From Gemmatimonadales bacterium (GTDB taxonomy: Bacteria > Gemmatimonadota > Gemmatimonadetes > Gemmatimonadales > GWC2-71-9): a stretch of 8,240 bases of DNA. The stretch spans positions 1-8,240 of the forward strand of contig JACDDX010000063.1 of the NCBI GenBank assembly GCA_013816685.1, written 5' to 3'. Numbering within the stretch: position 1 is the first letter of the stretch; every line of letters begins with the position of its first letter. Shown one piece after another: positions 1 through 5,879 of the stretch. A program made the position numbers and the translations under genes. Under the pieces are notes generated by a model. The model had not been told where the DNA came from. It did not search any database and was given only the letters and a program-made list of their open reading frames with translations.

Positions 1-348
1 CTCTCCAAGCTGCTGGCGCCGACCACGCTCAGCCGGTTTCCCGATGTGGCAGGCCGGGTGCGGGCCGGCATGGTGGCGCTGCCGATCGCCGGCGTGGTGG
101 GTGCACTTTCCGCCATGCGGGACCGATCCGACAACACCGGCCTGCTGCCGGCGCTCGCCGGGCTTCCCACGCTCGTCATGGTGGGCGAGGACGACGTGCT
201 GACGCCCCCCGATCAGGTGCGCAGGCTGGCGCAGGCGATTCCGGGCGCGCGCTTTAGGGTCATTCCGGAGGCCGGACACCTGGCACCTGTGGAACAGCCG
301 GAAGCGGTGAACCAGGCGCTCCGCGCCTTTCTCGCTGAACTGGGGTGA
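1..348 (+). CDS. alpha/beta hydrolase, C-terminal part (5' end outside window)
   Basis: This frame is open from the first base and stops with TGA at 346-348, giving the last 115 residues of a protein whose start lies upstream. The C-terminal half matches the alpha/beta-hydrolase fold. A strand ending in GEDDVLTP fits the G-x-x-D-x-x-x-P pattern, with the acid residue at the GAC codon 193-195. A later EAGHLAPVEQP segment supplies the catalytic histidine at 277-279, followed by a closing helix (NQALRAFLAEL). The nucleophile elbow (G-x-S-x-G) would be upstream, so the substrate and exact subfamily cannot be given. It could be an esterase, a dehalogenase-like enzyme or a pathway hydrolase. The internal GTG at 46 is unlikely to be the real start, because the frame is coding-like before it. 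The gene converges with the minus-strand ferredoxin and is not part of the SUF operon. Confidence 0.85.
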   Translation, partial: LSKLLAPTTLSRFPDVAGRVRAGMVALPIAGVVGALSAMRDRSDNTGLLPALAGLPTLVMVGEDDVLTPPDQVRRLAQAIPGARFRVIPEAGHLAPVEQPEAVNQALRAFLAELG

Positions 349-359
349 AACGCTGAATT

Positions 360-394
360 CCCGGGGTCGCGGCCACGCAGTTCGAGTCCCCGGG
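360..394 (+). terminator. possible terminator hairpin after the hydrolase
   Basis: CCCGGGG (360-366) and CCCCGGG (388-394) form a perfect 7-bp GC stem around a 21-base loop. It starts 12 bases after the hydrolase stop and is followed by CTCTTTTCCTT. The loop is long and the T-run is broken, so this is a weak intrinsic-terminator candidate. It could also be a chance inverted repeat. Confidence 0.35.
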
Positions 395-430
395 CTCTTT
401 TCCTTCTCCAGCATTGCCTGGTTGCTCCAA

Positions 431-459
431 GAAGAAAGGCCCCCGCGATGCGGAGGCCT
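431..459 (-). terminator. Rho-independent terminator of the minus-strand ferredoxin gene
   Basis: AGGCCCCCGC (437-446) and GCGGAGGCCT (450-459) pair at nine of ten positions around a 3-base loop (GAT). Read on the minus strand, the hairpin is followed directly by TTTCTTCTT, the U-rich tail expected of an intrinsic terminator. It lies about 38 bases beyond the ferredoxin stop codon. The tail orientation shows that it mainly serves the minus strand. Confidence 0.72.
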
Positions 460-496
460 GAGCATGGAGCTGACCGACTCTCCGGTACGTGCACCG

Positions 497-760
497 CTAG
501 CGCTGGGGCCGGCCCGGCGGTGCGTCGCTCGCGAAGACGTCCTTGTTCTTCGCCACGAACGCGACCTGCGGCGGGGGGACGTCTTCCTCGGGGAATATGG
601 CCGTCACCGGGCACTCGGGCTCGCACGCTCCACAATCGATGCATTCGTCAGGGTGGATATAGAGCTGATCCTCTCCCTCATAAATGCAATCGACTGGACA
701 CACGTCCACGCAGGCCCGGTCCTTCACCCCGATGCAGGCCTCCGTGATCACATAGGTCAT
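497..760 (-). CDS. fdxA: seven-iron ferredoxin ([3Fe-4S][4Fe-4S], FdxA type)
   Basis: This is an 87-residue small acidic electron carrier of the cytoplasm. Cysteines lie at 9, 17, 21, 25, 40, 43, 46 and 50. By comparison with Azotobacter ferredoxin I, C9, C17 and C50 should hold a [3Fe-4S] cluster, and C21, C40, C43 and C46 a [4Fe-4S] cluster, with C25 as the extra cysteine. The stretch C-I-G-V-K-D-R-A-C has Val where a fourth ligand would sit in a two-[4Fe-4S] protein, which is typical of FdxA proteins of Thermus and actinobacterial type. IHPDECIDCGACEPECPV is a family hallmark. The start is the ATG at 758-760, preceded by a good GAGGAG 8 bases upstream. The frame stays open far upstream, but that extension lacks ferredoxin character and runs over the deformylase gene. 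The tail after residue 64 is short and poorly conserved. The redox partner is not evident from the neighbours. It is an Fe-S client protein lying next to an Fe-S assembly operon. Confidence 0.95.
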   Translation of the reverse strand: MTYVITEACIGVKDRACVDVCPVDCIYEGEDQLYIHPDECIDCGACEPECPVTAIFPEEDVPPPQVAFVAKNKDVFASDAPPGRPQR

Positions 761-768
761 TGCTGCGG

Positions 769-774
769 CTCCTC
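769..774 (-). promoter_or_regulatory. ribosome binding site of fdxA
   Basis: GAGGAG on the minus strand lies 8 bases before the ATG at 760. It decides this start against the long upstream open extension of the same frame. Confidence 0.8.
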
Positions 775-831
775 GGGCGATGTCAGGCTGCAGTGCGAAC
801 TTGGCGCTCCGTCCGGGCGCATTCTCGGAAA

Positions 832-860
832 GGTATACGAAGCCGTCTAGTGAGACGCAA
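832..860 (-). promoter_or_regulatory. candidate sigma-70-type promoter for fdxA
   Basis: On the minus strand TTGCGT (860 to 855) and TATACC (837 to 832) are separated by 17 bases, so transcription would start near 825 and give a leader of about 65 bases. The -35 element matches the consensus only at TTG. The 118-base gap between the deformylase and the ferredoxin leaves room for a separate promoter, but read-through from the deformylase is also possible. Confidence 0.4.
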
Positions 861-878
861 GGCCCGACGGTCCGCTCG

Positions 879-1448
879 TCAGGCGAGTCCGGACATCGAG
901 CCGTAGCTCTCGCTTCGCGGTTCCGGGTCGCCCAGGCGCCCGAGATCGGCATAGTGTCGGTTCCACTCTTCGCGCAGGCAGAACGGATCGAGGCCATGCG
1001 GCCGATCCACCGCAAGCACGCCATCGAGATGATCGATCTCGTGCTGGATCAGCTCGGCCCGGCTCCCCTCGAGCTCGGACTCGCTCCACTCCCCGCGAGC
1101 ATCCTGATACCGCACCCGGATCCGGTGTGCCCGCGATACTCGCACCAGCAGGTTGGGGAAAGAGAAGCAATCGTCCCAGACCGGGAAGTCCTCGGTTCCG
1201 ATATCGAGGATCTCCGGATTGATCAGCACCAGCGGATGCTCGGCCTCGACTACCGCTATCCGCACCGGCGCGCCAATCTGCGGCGCCGCGATCGCGCGAC
1301 CACTGCCGAACCGCGATTGCCAGTCGCGCAGGGTTTCACGGAGGTCATCGAGAATGACCCGGACCGCAGTGGAACGAGGCTTAGTGATCGGCTCGCACCG
1401 GGTGCGGAGGATCGGATCACCGAGCAGGCGAATGCGGTGGATCGTCAT
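879..1448 (-). CDS. def: peptide deformylase homologue with divergent motifs
   Basis: This 189-residue protein is related to peptide deformylase, the Fe(II)- or Zn-dependent enzyme that removes the N-formyl group from new proteins. Motif 3, QHEIDH (residues 135-140), carries the two metal-binding histidines and the catalytic glutamate. Motif 2 is DDCFS (92-96) instead of the usual EGCLS and keeps the metal-binding cysteine C94. Motif 1 is GRAIAAPQ (50-57) instead of G-x-G-L-A-A-x-Q: the glutamine is kept but the second glycine is alanine. The N-terminus (IHRIRLLGDPILRTRCEPI) is typical of the family. A tail of about 40 residues after motif 3 is rich in charged residues. The ATG at 1446-1448 gives the standard family start, although I see no clear Shine-Dalgarno sequence. 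It is divergent from the SUF operon. It may be an active housekeeping enzyme or a specialised paralogue; no formyltransferase gene (fmt) is in view to argue for the housekeeping copy. Confidence 0.88.
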   Translation of the reverse strand: MTIHRIRLLGDPILRTRCEPITKPRSTAVRVILDDLRETLRDWQSRFGSGRAIAAPQIGAPVRIAVVEAEHPLVLINPEILDIGTEDFPVWDDCFSFPNLLVRVSRAHRIRVRYQDARGEWSESELEGSRAELIQHEIDHLDGVLAVDRPHGLDPFCLREEWNRHYADLGRLGDPEPRSESYGSMSGLA

Positions 1449-1534
1449 GATCTGGATAACCGGCGCGAGAGTGAGGGCGCAGATTCGGAGTGCCCAATAT
1501 GAAGTGGATGGCGATGCAGTGCCAGACCACAGAG

Positions 1535-1552
1535 TAGTATAGATCGATACTA
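1535..1552. promoter_or_regulatory. 18-bp dyad, candidate operator in the def/sufR divergent region
   Basis: TAGTATAGATCGATACTA pairs with its own reverse complement at eight of nine half-site positions: arms TAGTAT and ATACTA around a central GATC, with one mismatch. This is the usual form of a site for a dimeric winged-helix repressor. On the minus strand the left arm also contains TATACT (1541 to 1536), a good -10 element for the deformylase, so a bound protein could block that promoter. No good -35 accompanies it. Which protein binds is unknown; SufR is the nearest candidate. Confidence 0.5.
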
Positions 1553-1616
1553 ACCGAATATGTTTCTGGTAAGCTGAAATGTGGCCACAGCATGGCTATT
1601 CACACCAAAATCTTGC

Positions 1617-1640
1617 TTTGAATTGACTATCGCTTTCAAA
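1617..1640. repeat. inverted repeat flanking the sufR -35 element
   Basis: TTTGAA (1617-1622) and TTCAAA (1635-1640) are perfect 6-bp arms 18 bases apart centre to centre, with the TTGACT -35 element just inside the left arm. The position is right for an operator. However, 6-bp arms at a free spacing can occur by chance in a region this size. Confidence 0.3.
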
Positions 1641-1651
1641 CCACTTAGCAT
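1623..1651 (+). promoter_or_regulatory. sigma-70-like promoter of the SUF operon
   Basis: TTGACT (1623-1628) and TAGCAT (1646-1651) are separated by 17 bases. The first matches five of six consensus positions and the second four of six, including the key TA and final T. Transcription would begin at about 1658, at or one base before the chosen GTG start of sufR. The transcript could therefore be leaderless, or the true start could be a little further downstream. Confidence 0.55.
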
Positions 1652-1658
1652 TTGTCCT

Positions 1659-2354
1659 GTGAACACTGCTTCGTTGCCATCGTCCTCCGCGCCCGGGCTC
1701 TTGGGCCATCGTGGCGTGCGTGCCCAGGTGTTACTTGCCCTGAAGTACGGCGGCCGCGCCAGTGCCCGTGAGCTGGCGGTACGATTGGGTCTGTCGCTGA
1801 ATGCGGTCCGCCATCACCTCAAGGAGCTGGAACAGGGTGGGCTGGCTGCCTACGAGCGCCGGAACAACGGGGTGGGAGCGCCGAGCTTCGCGTACCGGCT
1901 CACGGGGGCGGGCGAGTCGCTTTTTCCGCGCCGCTACGATGCGGTCTTGAACGATCTGCTCGATGATGTCGTCGACCGATCGGGTCGAGCGGAGGCAGTC
2001 CACCTGCTGGCGAGCAGGTTCGACGGCCTGAGCCGGCGGCTGGCCACGGCGGTGGCAGGAGCCCCGCCGTCCGAGCGCCTGGAGTTGGCGGCGCGGGTGC
2101 TGACCGACGAAGGCTTCATGGCCGAAGTGGTGAGCAGCGATGACGGCGGCACGCTGATTCATCGGAACTGCCCCATTCAGGCCGTCGCTGAGCGCTTTCC
2201 CGAAATCTGCGCCGCAGAGGCGCGTTGTCTGGCCCAGGCGCTGGGCGCCGAGGTCGAGCGGCGAGGGTACATCCTGACAGGCTGCGGCGCGTGTGCGTAC
2301 CGTGTCCGCTTCACCGACTCCGGTCGCCCGGAGCACGAGTTGGAGCACGCATGA
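1659..2354 (+). CDS. sufR: SufR-type Fe-S-sensing transcriptional repressor
   Basis: The first gene of the operon encodes 231 residues from the GTG at 1659. A winged helix-turn-helix of the DeoR/ArsR kind fills about residues 20-80: AQVLLALKYGG, then ARELAVRLGLSLNAVRHHLK as the helix-turn-helix, then a wing and AYRLTGAG. The middle is helical. The C-terminal part has the SufR-like cysteine set C171-P, C184, C190, C209 and C212, the last two in TGCGAC. The C-x12-C spacing of the first pair matches cyanobacterial SufR; the later spacings do not match exactly. The family binds an Fe-S cluster here and represses suf genes when clusters are sufficient. The start is uncertain. An upstream GTG at 1581 would run through the likely promoter and AT-rich non-coding-like codons, and TTG codons at 1674 and 1701 are alternatives. 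None has a visible Shine-Dalgarno sequence. The stop overlaps the sufB start (ATGA), so regulator and scaffold are co-translated. Confidence 0.87.
   Translation: MNTASLPSSSAPGLLGHRGVRAQVLLALKYGGRASARELAVRLGLSLNAVRHHLKELEQGGLAAYERRNNGVGAPSFAYRLTGAGESLFPRRYDAVLNDLLDDVVDRSGRAEAVHLLASRFDGLSRRLATAVAGAPPSERLELAARVLTDEGFMAEVVSSDDGGTLIHRNCPIQAVAERFPEICAAEARCLAQALGAEVERRGYILTGCGACAYRVRFTDSGRPEHELEHA
2342..2345 (+). promoter_or_regulatory. ribosome binding site of sufB
   Basis: GGAG lies 5 bases before the ATG at 2351, inside the end of sufR. With the ATGA overlap it fixes this start against in-frame upstream codons reaching back to 2225. Confidence 0.6.
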
Positions 2355-3790
2355 GCTCGTCCGTCGAATCACTGGTCAATCGCGAGTACAAGTACGGCTT
2401 CGTCACCGATATCGAATCCGATCTGGCGCCGAAAGGATTGAACGAGGACATCGTTCGCCTGATCTCCGCCAAGAAGGGCGAGCCCGAATGGCTGCTCGAC
2501 TGGCGACTGCAGGCGTACCGCAACTGGACCAGGATGGCCGAGCCGCATAACTGGCCGAACATCAGCTATGAGCCGGTGAACTACCAGGACCTCCGTTACT
2601 ACGCCGCTCCGAAGACAACCACGCCGCTCGGCAGTCTCGACGACGTCGATCCGAAGCTGCTCGAGACCTACACCAAGCTCGGCATTCCGCTGAGCGAGCA
2701 GAAGCTGCTCGCCGGCGTGGCGGTGGATGCCATCTTCGATTCGGTGTCGGTCGGGACGACATACAAGGCGAAACTGGCGGAGCAGGGCATCATCTTCTGC
2801 TCGTTCGGGGAGGCGGTCCGGGAGCATCCCGAGCTGGTCCGGCAGTATCTGGGCTCGGTGGTGCCGGCGGGCGACAACTTCTTCGCCGCGCTGAACGCGG
2901 CGGTCTTCAGCGACGGCTCCTTCGTGTACATCCCGAAGGGCGTCAAGTGCCCGATGGAGCTCAGCACGTACTTCCGGATCAACCAGGCCGAGACGGGGCA
3001 GTTCGAGCGCACGCTGATCGTGGCTGATGAGGGGGCGGGCGTCAGCTACCTCGAGGGTTGTACCGCGCCCAAGCGGGACGCGAACCAGCTGCATGCCGCG
3101 GTGGTCGAGCTCGTGGCTCTGGATGATGCCTCCATCAAGTACTCGACGGTCCAGAACTGGTACGCCGGCGACGCGGACGGCAAGGGCGGCATTCTCAACT
3201 TCGTCACCAAGCGCGGCAAGTGCGCGGGCACGCGGTCCAAGATCTCCTGGACCCAGGTCGAAACCGGGTCGGCGATCACCTGGAAATATCCCAGCGTCAT
3301 TCTTCAGGGCGATGATTCGGTGGGTGAGTTCTACTCGGTTGCGGTGGTGAACAACCGCCAGCAGGCTGACACCGGCACCAAGATGATTCACGTCGGCCGG
3401 AACACGCGGAGCACGATCGTCTCCAAGGGAATCAGCGCCGGGCGCGGGCAGAACAGCTATCGCGGCCTGGTGAAGGTCCTGCCCCGGGCGGCAAACGCCC
3501 GCAACTACACCCAGTGCGATTCGATGTTGATCGGCAACCGCTGCGGGGCGCACACCTTCCCGTACATCGACGTGCAGAACGCGTCGTCTTCCACCGAGCA
3601 CGAGGCATCCACCTCGAAGATCGGTGAAGATCAGATCTTCTACCTCAAACAGCGCGGCCTCAACACCGAGAACGCAATCTCCATGATCGTCAACGGCTTC
3701 TGCAAGGAAGTCTTCAAGGAGCTGCCGATGGAGTTCGCCGTGGAAGCCCAGAAGCTCCTGGGCGTGAGTCTCGAAGGCAGCGTAGGCTGA
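2351..3790 (+). CDS. sufB: SufB, Fe-S cluster scaffold protein of the SufBCD complex
   Basis: This 479-residue cytoplasmic scaffold, with SufC and SufD, assembles nascent Fe-S clusters. Length and sequence fit the family from the first residues (NREYKYGFVTDIESDLAPKG) to the end (EFAVEAQKLLGVSLEGSVG). The core beta-helix region carries GCTAPKRDANQLHAAVVEL and QGDDSVGEFYSVAVVN. The cluster-building residues are present: C389 in NYTQCDSML corresponds to E. coli C405, and E418 in EHEA lies 29 residues later, the same distance as E. coli E434. The C-terminal stretch AISMIVNGFCKEVF is the SufC-contact end. The protein is 16 residues shorter than E. coli SufB (495) and I do not see an extra N-terminal cysteine cluster. 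The start is an ATGA overlap with sufR, which puts the scaffold under close translational link to its regulator. A 23-base gap precedes sufC. Confidence 0.98.
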   Translation: MSSSVESLVNREYKYGFVTDIESDLAPKGLNEDIVRLISAKKGEPEWLLDWRLQAYRNWTRMAEPHNWPNISYEPVNYQDLRYYAAPKTTTPLGSLDDVDPKLLETYTKLGIPLSEQKLLAGVAVDAIFDSVSVGTTYKAKLAEQGIIFCSFGEAVREHPELVRQYLGSVVPAGDNFFAALNAAVFSDGSFVYIPKGVKCPMELSTYFRINQAETGQFERTLIVADEGAGVSYLEGCTAPKRDANQLHAAVVELVALDDASIKYSTVQNWYAGDADGKGGILNFVTKRGKCAGTRSKISWTQVETGSAITWKYPSVILQGDDSVGEFYSVAVVNNRQQADTGTKMIHVGRNTRSTIVSKGISAGRGQNSYRGLVKVLPRAANARNYTQCDSMLIGNRCGAHTFPYIDVQNASSSTEHEASTSKIGEDQIFYLKQRGLNTENAISMIVNGFCKEVFKELPMEFAVEAQKLLGVSLEGSVG

Positions 3791-3813
3791 GCGACCGGAC
3801 ACCGAGAGAATCC

Positions 3814-4578
3814 ATGACCATGCTCGACATTCAGGACCTGCGCGCCACCGCCGGCGACGCGGAAATCCTCAAAGGCATCAGCCTCACCATCAACGCCGGT
3901 GAGGTACATGCGGTCATGGGCCCCAATGGTTCGGGCAAGAGCACGCTCGCGCAGGTCCTGGCCGGACACCCCTCCTATACCGTCACCGGCGGGTCGGTGA
4001 CCTTCATGGGAAACGACCTGCTGGACATGGAGCCGGAAGAGCGGGCCCGGGCCGGACTCTTCCTCGCCTTCCAGTATCCCGTCGAGATACCGGGCGTCAC
4101 CAACGCCTACTTCCTGCGCGCCGCCTACAACGAGATCCGGAAGGCGCGGGGAGAAGAGGAAGTGGACCCCATGGATTTCCTGGATGTGCTGGAAGCGAAG
4201 CTCAAGATCGTCGAATGGGGACCGGAGATCATGAGCCGGGCGGTGAACGCCGGGTTCTCAGGCGGGGAGAAGAAGCGCAACGAGATCCTGCAGCTCGCCC
4301 TGCTGGAGCCCAGGCTCGCCGTGCTGGACGAAACCGACTCCGGCCTCGACATCGATGCCCTCCGGATCGTCGCCGGCGGAGTCAACAAGCTGCGCTCGAC
4401 CGGCCGCTCGTTCATCGTCGTGACTCACTATCAGCGGATGCTGAATTACATCGTGCCCGACCATGTCCACGTGCTCGCCGGCGGGCGGATCGTCAAGTCG
4501 GGCGACAAGGCGCTGGCGCACGAGCTGGAGGCCCGCGGCTATGAGTGGGTCGAGGCGCTCCACGGAGTGCCTGCGTGA
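3814..4578 (+). CDS. sufC: SufC, ABC-type ATPase of the SufBCD complex
   Basis: This 254-residue soluble ABC ATPase drives the conformational change of the SufB-SufD scaffold. Walker A is GPNGSGKS (36-43), and the Q-loop glutamine is Q87 in AFQYP. The signature is FSGGEKKR (148-155), SufC-like in having GGEKKR in place of the transporter GGQQQR. Walker B is LAVLDETDSGLD (168-179) with E173 as catalytic base, and the switch histidine is H205 in VTHY. There is no membrane domain gene nearby, as expected for SufC. The ATG at 3814 follows GAGAG about 6 bases upstream; a second in-frame ATG at 3820 is a possible alternative and would remove only MT. The gene ends in a GTGA overlap with sufD. All catalytic residues are present, so it should be active. 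Confidence 0.98.
   Translation: MTMLDIQDLRATAGDAEILKGISLTINAGEVHAVMGPNGSGKSTLAQVLAGHPSYTVTGGSVTFMGNDLLDMEPEERARAGLFLAFQYPVEIPGVTNAYFLRAAYNEIRKARGEEEVDPMDFLDVLEAKLKIVEWGPEIMSRAVNAGFSGGEKKRNEILQLALLEPRLAVLDETDSGLDIDALRIVAGGVNKLRSTGRSFIVVTHYQRMLNYIVPDHVHVLAGGRIVKSGDKALAHELEARGYEWVEALHGVPA
4564..4567 (+). promoter_or_regulatory. ribosome binding site of sufD
   Basis: GGAG lies 7 bases before the GTG at 4575, within the end of sufC. It supports the GTGA overlap start over in-frame codons up to 30 bases further upstream. Confidence 0.6.
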
Positions 4579-5879
4579 GCGCGACCCGCGTGCAGCAACG
4601 TGATGCGATTCCTCTTGCCCCTTCAGGTCCGGGCTGGCTGGAGCCGGTTCGGCGCGCCGCGGGAGCCCTGTTCGCGCGCACCGGGTTCCCGACGCAGCGG
4701 GACGAGGAATGGCGCTTCACGCCGGTCGGGCCCATCGCGACAGTCGCGTGGCAACGGTCTCCGACGACGCCTGGTGCCGCGGACCGGACCGCGCTTGCTG
4801 CGTTCCGGTTCGGGCAGCCGGAATGGTTCACCCTGGTCTTCGTCGACGGTGTCTTCAGCGAGGAGCTGACCACCATCGGCCCGCTGCCGCGCGGCGCCCG
4901 GGTGGGTAGCCTTCGCGCGGCGCTGGAGGAGGGTGGCGACCTGCTGCGCGACCACCTGACCCGGCACGCCCCCACCGACGCGAGCGGCTTCACGGCCCTG
5001 AACACCGCCTCCTTCACCGACGGCGGGCTGGTGTACGTGCCGGCCGGCGCCGACCTGGACCGGCCGGTGCACCTGATCTTCGTCACCACCAGCGCCGCTG
5101 CCGACGCCGCCCTGCATCTCAGAAACCTGCTGGTGGTGGAGCGTGGCGCGCGGGCCAATGTCATCGAGAGCTACGTCACTCTGGCGCCGGGCACACGCTA
5201 CCTGGCGAACCTGGTTACCGAGGTCTCCGTGGCGGCCGGGTCATGGCTGGAGCATACCCGGATCCAGCGCGAGAGCGAGCGGGCCTACCACATCGCGCTG
5301 ACCCACGTGGACCAGCATCGCGACAGCCACTATCGCTCCTTCTCGATGGCGCTGGGCGGCGCGCTCGCGCGGCACAATCTCCATGCGCGCTTGAACGACG
5401 AAAACGTCGAGACGCTGCTCTACGGCCTGTATCTGACGCGGGGCGAGCAGACGGCCGACAGTCATACCGCCATCTATCATGACCATCCCAACTGCCGCAG
5501 CTGGGAAGTGTACAAGGGCATTCTGACCGACCGGTCGCGCGCCGTCTTCAACGGCAAGGTGTTCGTCAAGCCGGAGGCGCAGAAGACCGACGCCAAGCAG
5601 ACCAATCGCAACCTGCTGCTGAGCGACACCGCGAAGGTCGATACCAAGCCGCAACTGGAGATCTTCGCGGACGACGTAAAGTGCACCCACGGCGCCACCG
5701 TAGGCCGCCTGGACGACGTCGCGCTCTTCTACGCCCGGAGCCGCGGCATCGGCGCCGAGGCGGCCCGGCGGCTCCTGATCTACGCCTTCGCCGCCGAAGT
5801 CATCGACGAGGTGGCACTCGAGCCGGTCCGCCTGGAGCTGGACCGCCTTGTTCTGGAACGGCTCGGGACGGTGGGATGA
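4575..5879 (+). CDS. sufD: SufD, Fe-S cluster assembly scaffold subunit
   Basis: This 434-residue SufB paralogue forms the SufB-SufC2-SufD complex and is linked to iron entry. The N-terminal helical part includes DEEWRFTPV (residues 43-51), the SufD signature for the segment before the beta-helix. The beta-helix core runs from about residue 85. The conserved C-terminal block is visible: AIYHDHPNCRSWEVYKGIL, then FNGKVFV and AQKTDAKQTNRNLLLS. DVKCTHGATVG follows, in which H372 corresponds to E. coli SufD H360, which pairs functionally with the SufB cysteine. The end (YARSRGIGAEAARRLLIYAFAAEV) matches the SufC-binding C-terminus. The GTG start at 4575 overlaps the sufC stop by 4 bases. Sequence between residues 50 and 130 is weakly conserved, as is usual for SufD. 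The gene ends in an ATGA overlap with sufS. Confidence 0.96.
   Translation: MSATRVQQRDAIPLAPSGPGWLEPVRRAAGALFARTGFPTQRDEEWRFTPVGPIATVAWQRSPTTPGAADRTALAAFRFGQPEWFTLVFVDGVFSEELTTIGPLPRGARVGSLRAALEEGGDLLRDHLTRHAPTDASGFTALNTASFTDGGLVYVPAGADLDRPVHLIFVTTSAAADAALHLRNLLVVERGARANVIESYVTLAPGTRYLANLVTEVSVAAGSWLEHTRIQRESERAYHIALTHVDQHRDSHYRSFSMALGGALARHNLHARLNDENVETLLYGLYLTRGEQTADSHTAIYHDHPNCRSWEVYKGILTDRSRAVFNGKVFVKPEAQKTDAKQTNRNLLLSDTAKVDTKPQLEIFADDVKCTHGATVGRLDDVALFYARSRGIGAEAARRLLIYAFAAEVIDEVALEPVRLELDRLVLERLGTVG

Larger units (their letters stand above)
1449..1658. other. divergent control region between def and sufR
   Basis: This 210-base region separates the minus-strand deformylase from the + strand SUF operon. 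Its right half (about 1530-1655) is clearly more AT-rich than any gene around it. It holds an 18-bp dyad (1535-1552), a perfect 10-bp palindrome TGTGGCCACA (1580-1589), an inverted repeat TTTGAA-N12-TTCAAA (1617-1640) and a sigma-70-like promoter pointing to sufR. The frame of sufR stays open back to a GTG at 1581, but the codons there do not look like coding sequence of this genome. Confidence 0.7.

Noticed and set aside
381..387. TTCGAGT, like the T-loop of a tRNA, in the intergenic region
   Set aside because: The bases on each side do not form a T-stem, and no acceptor, D or anticodon arm can be folded upstream. It lies in the loop of the 360-394 hairpin.
871..893. Hairpin over the deformylase stop codon (TCCGCTCG pairing with CGAG-tc-CGGA)
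   Set aside because: The stem has a bulge and there is no T-run on the minus-strand side, so it is not supported as a terminator.
761..1024. Upstream extension of the ferredoxin frame to an 175-residue protein
   Set aside because: The extra residues overlap the deformylase coding region, have no ferredoxin features, and the ATG at 760 has its own strong ribosome binding site.
422..1502. Open frames on the + strand across 422-850 and 780-1502
   Set aside because: They are shadows of the minus-strand ferredoxin and deformylase, whose motifs are unmistakable; the + products resemble no family.
1580..1589. Perfect 10-bp palindrome TGTGGCCACA
   Set aside because: It is short and not placed on either promoter element. 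A chance palindrome of this length is plausible, so it is noted only in the control region.
1581..1658. N-terminal extension of SufR from the GTG at 1581
   Set aside because: The codons are AT-rich and unlike the gene, the extension includes the probable promoter, and the predicted peptide does not resemble SufR.
2369..3802. 477-residue open frame on the minus strand opposite sufB
   Set aside because: It is a typical antisense shadow in GC-rich DNA; sufB is conserved over its full length on the other strand.
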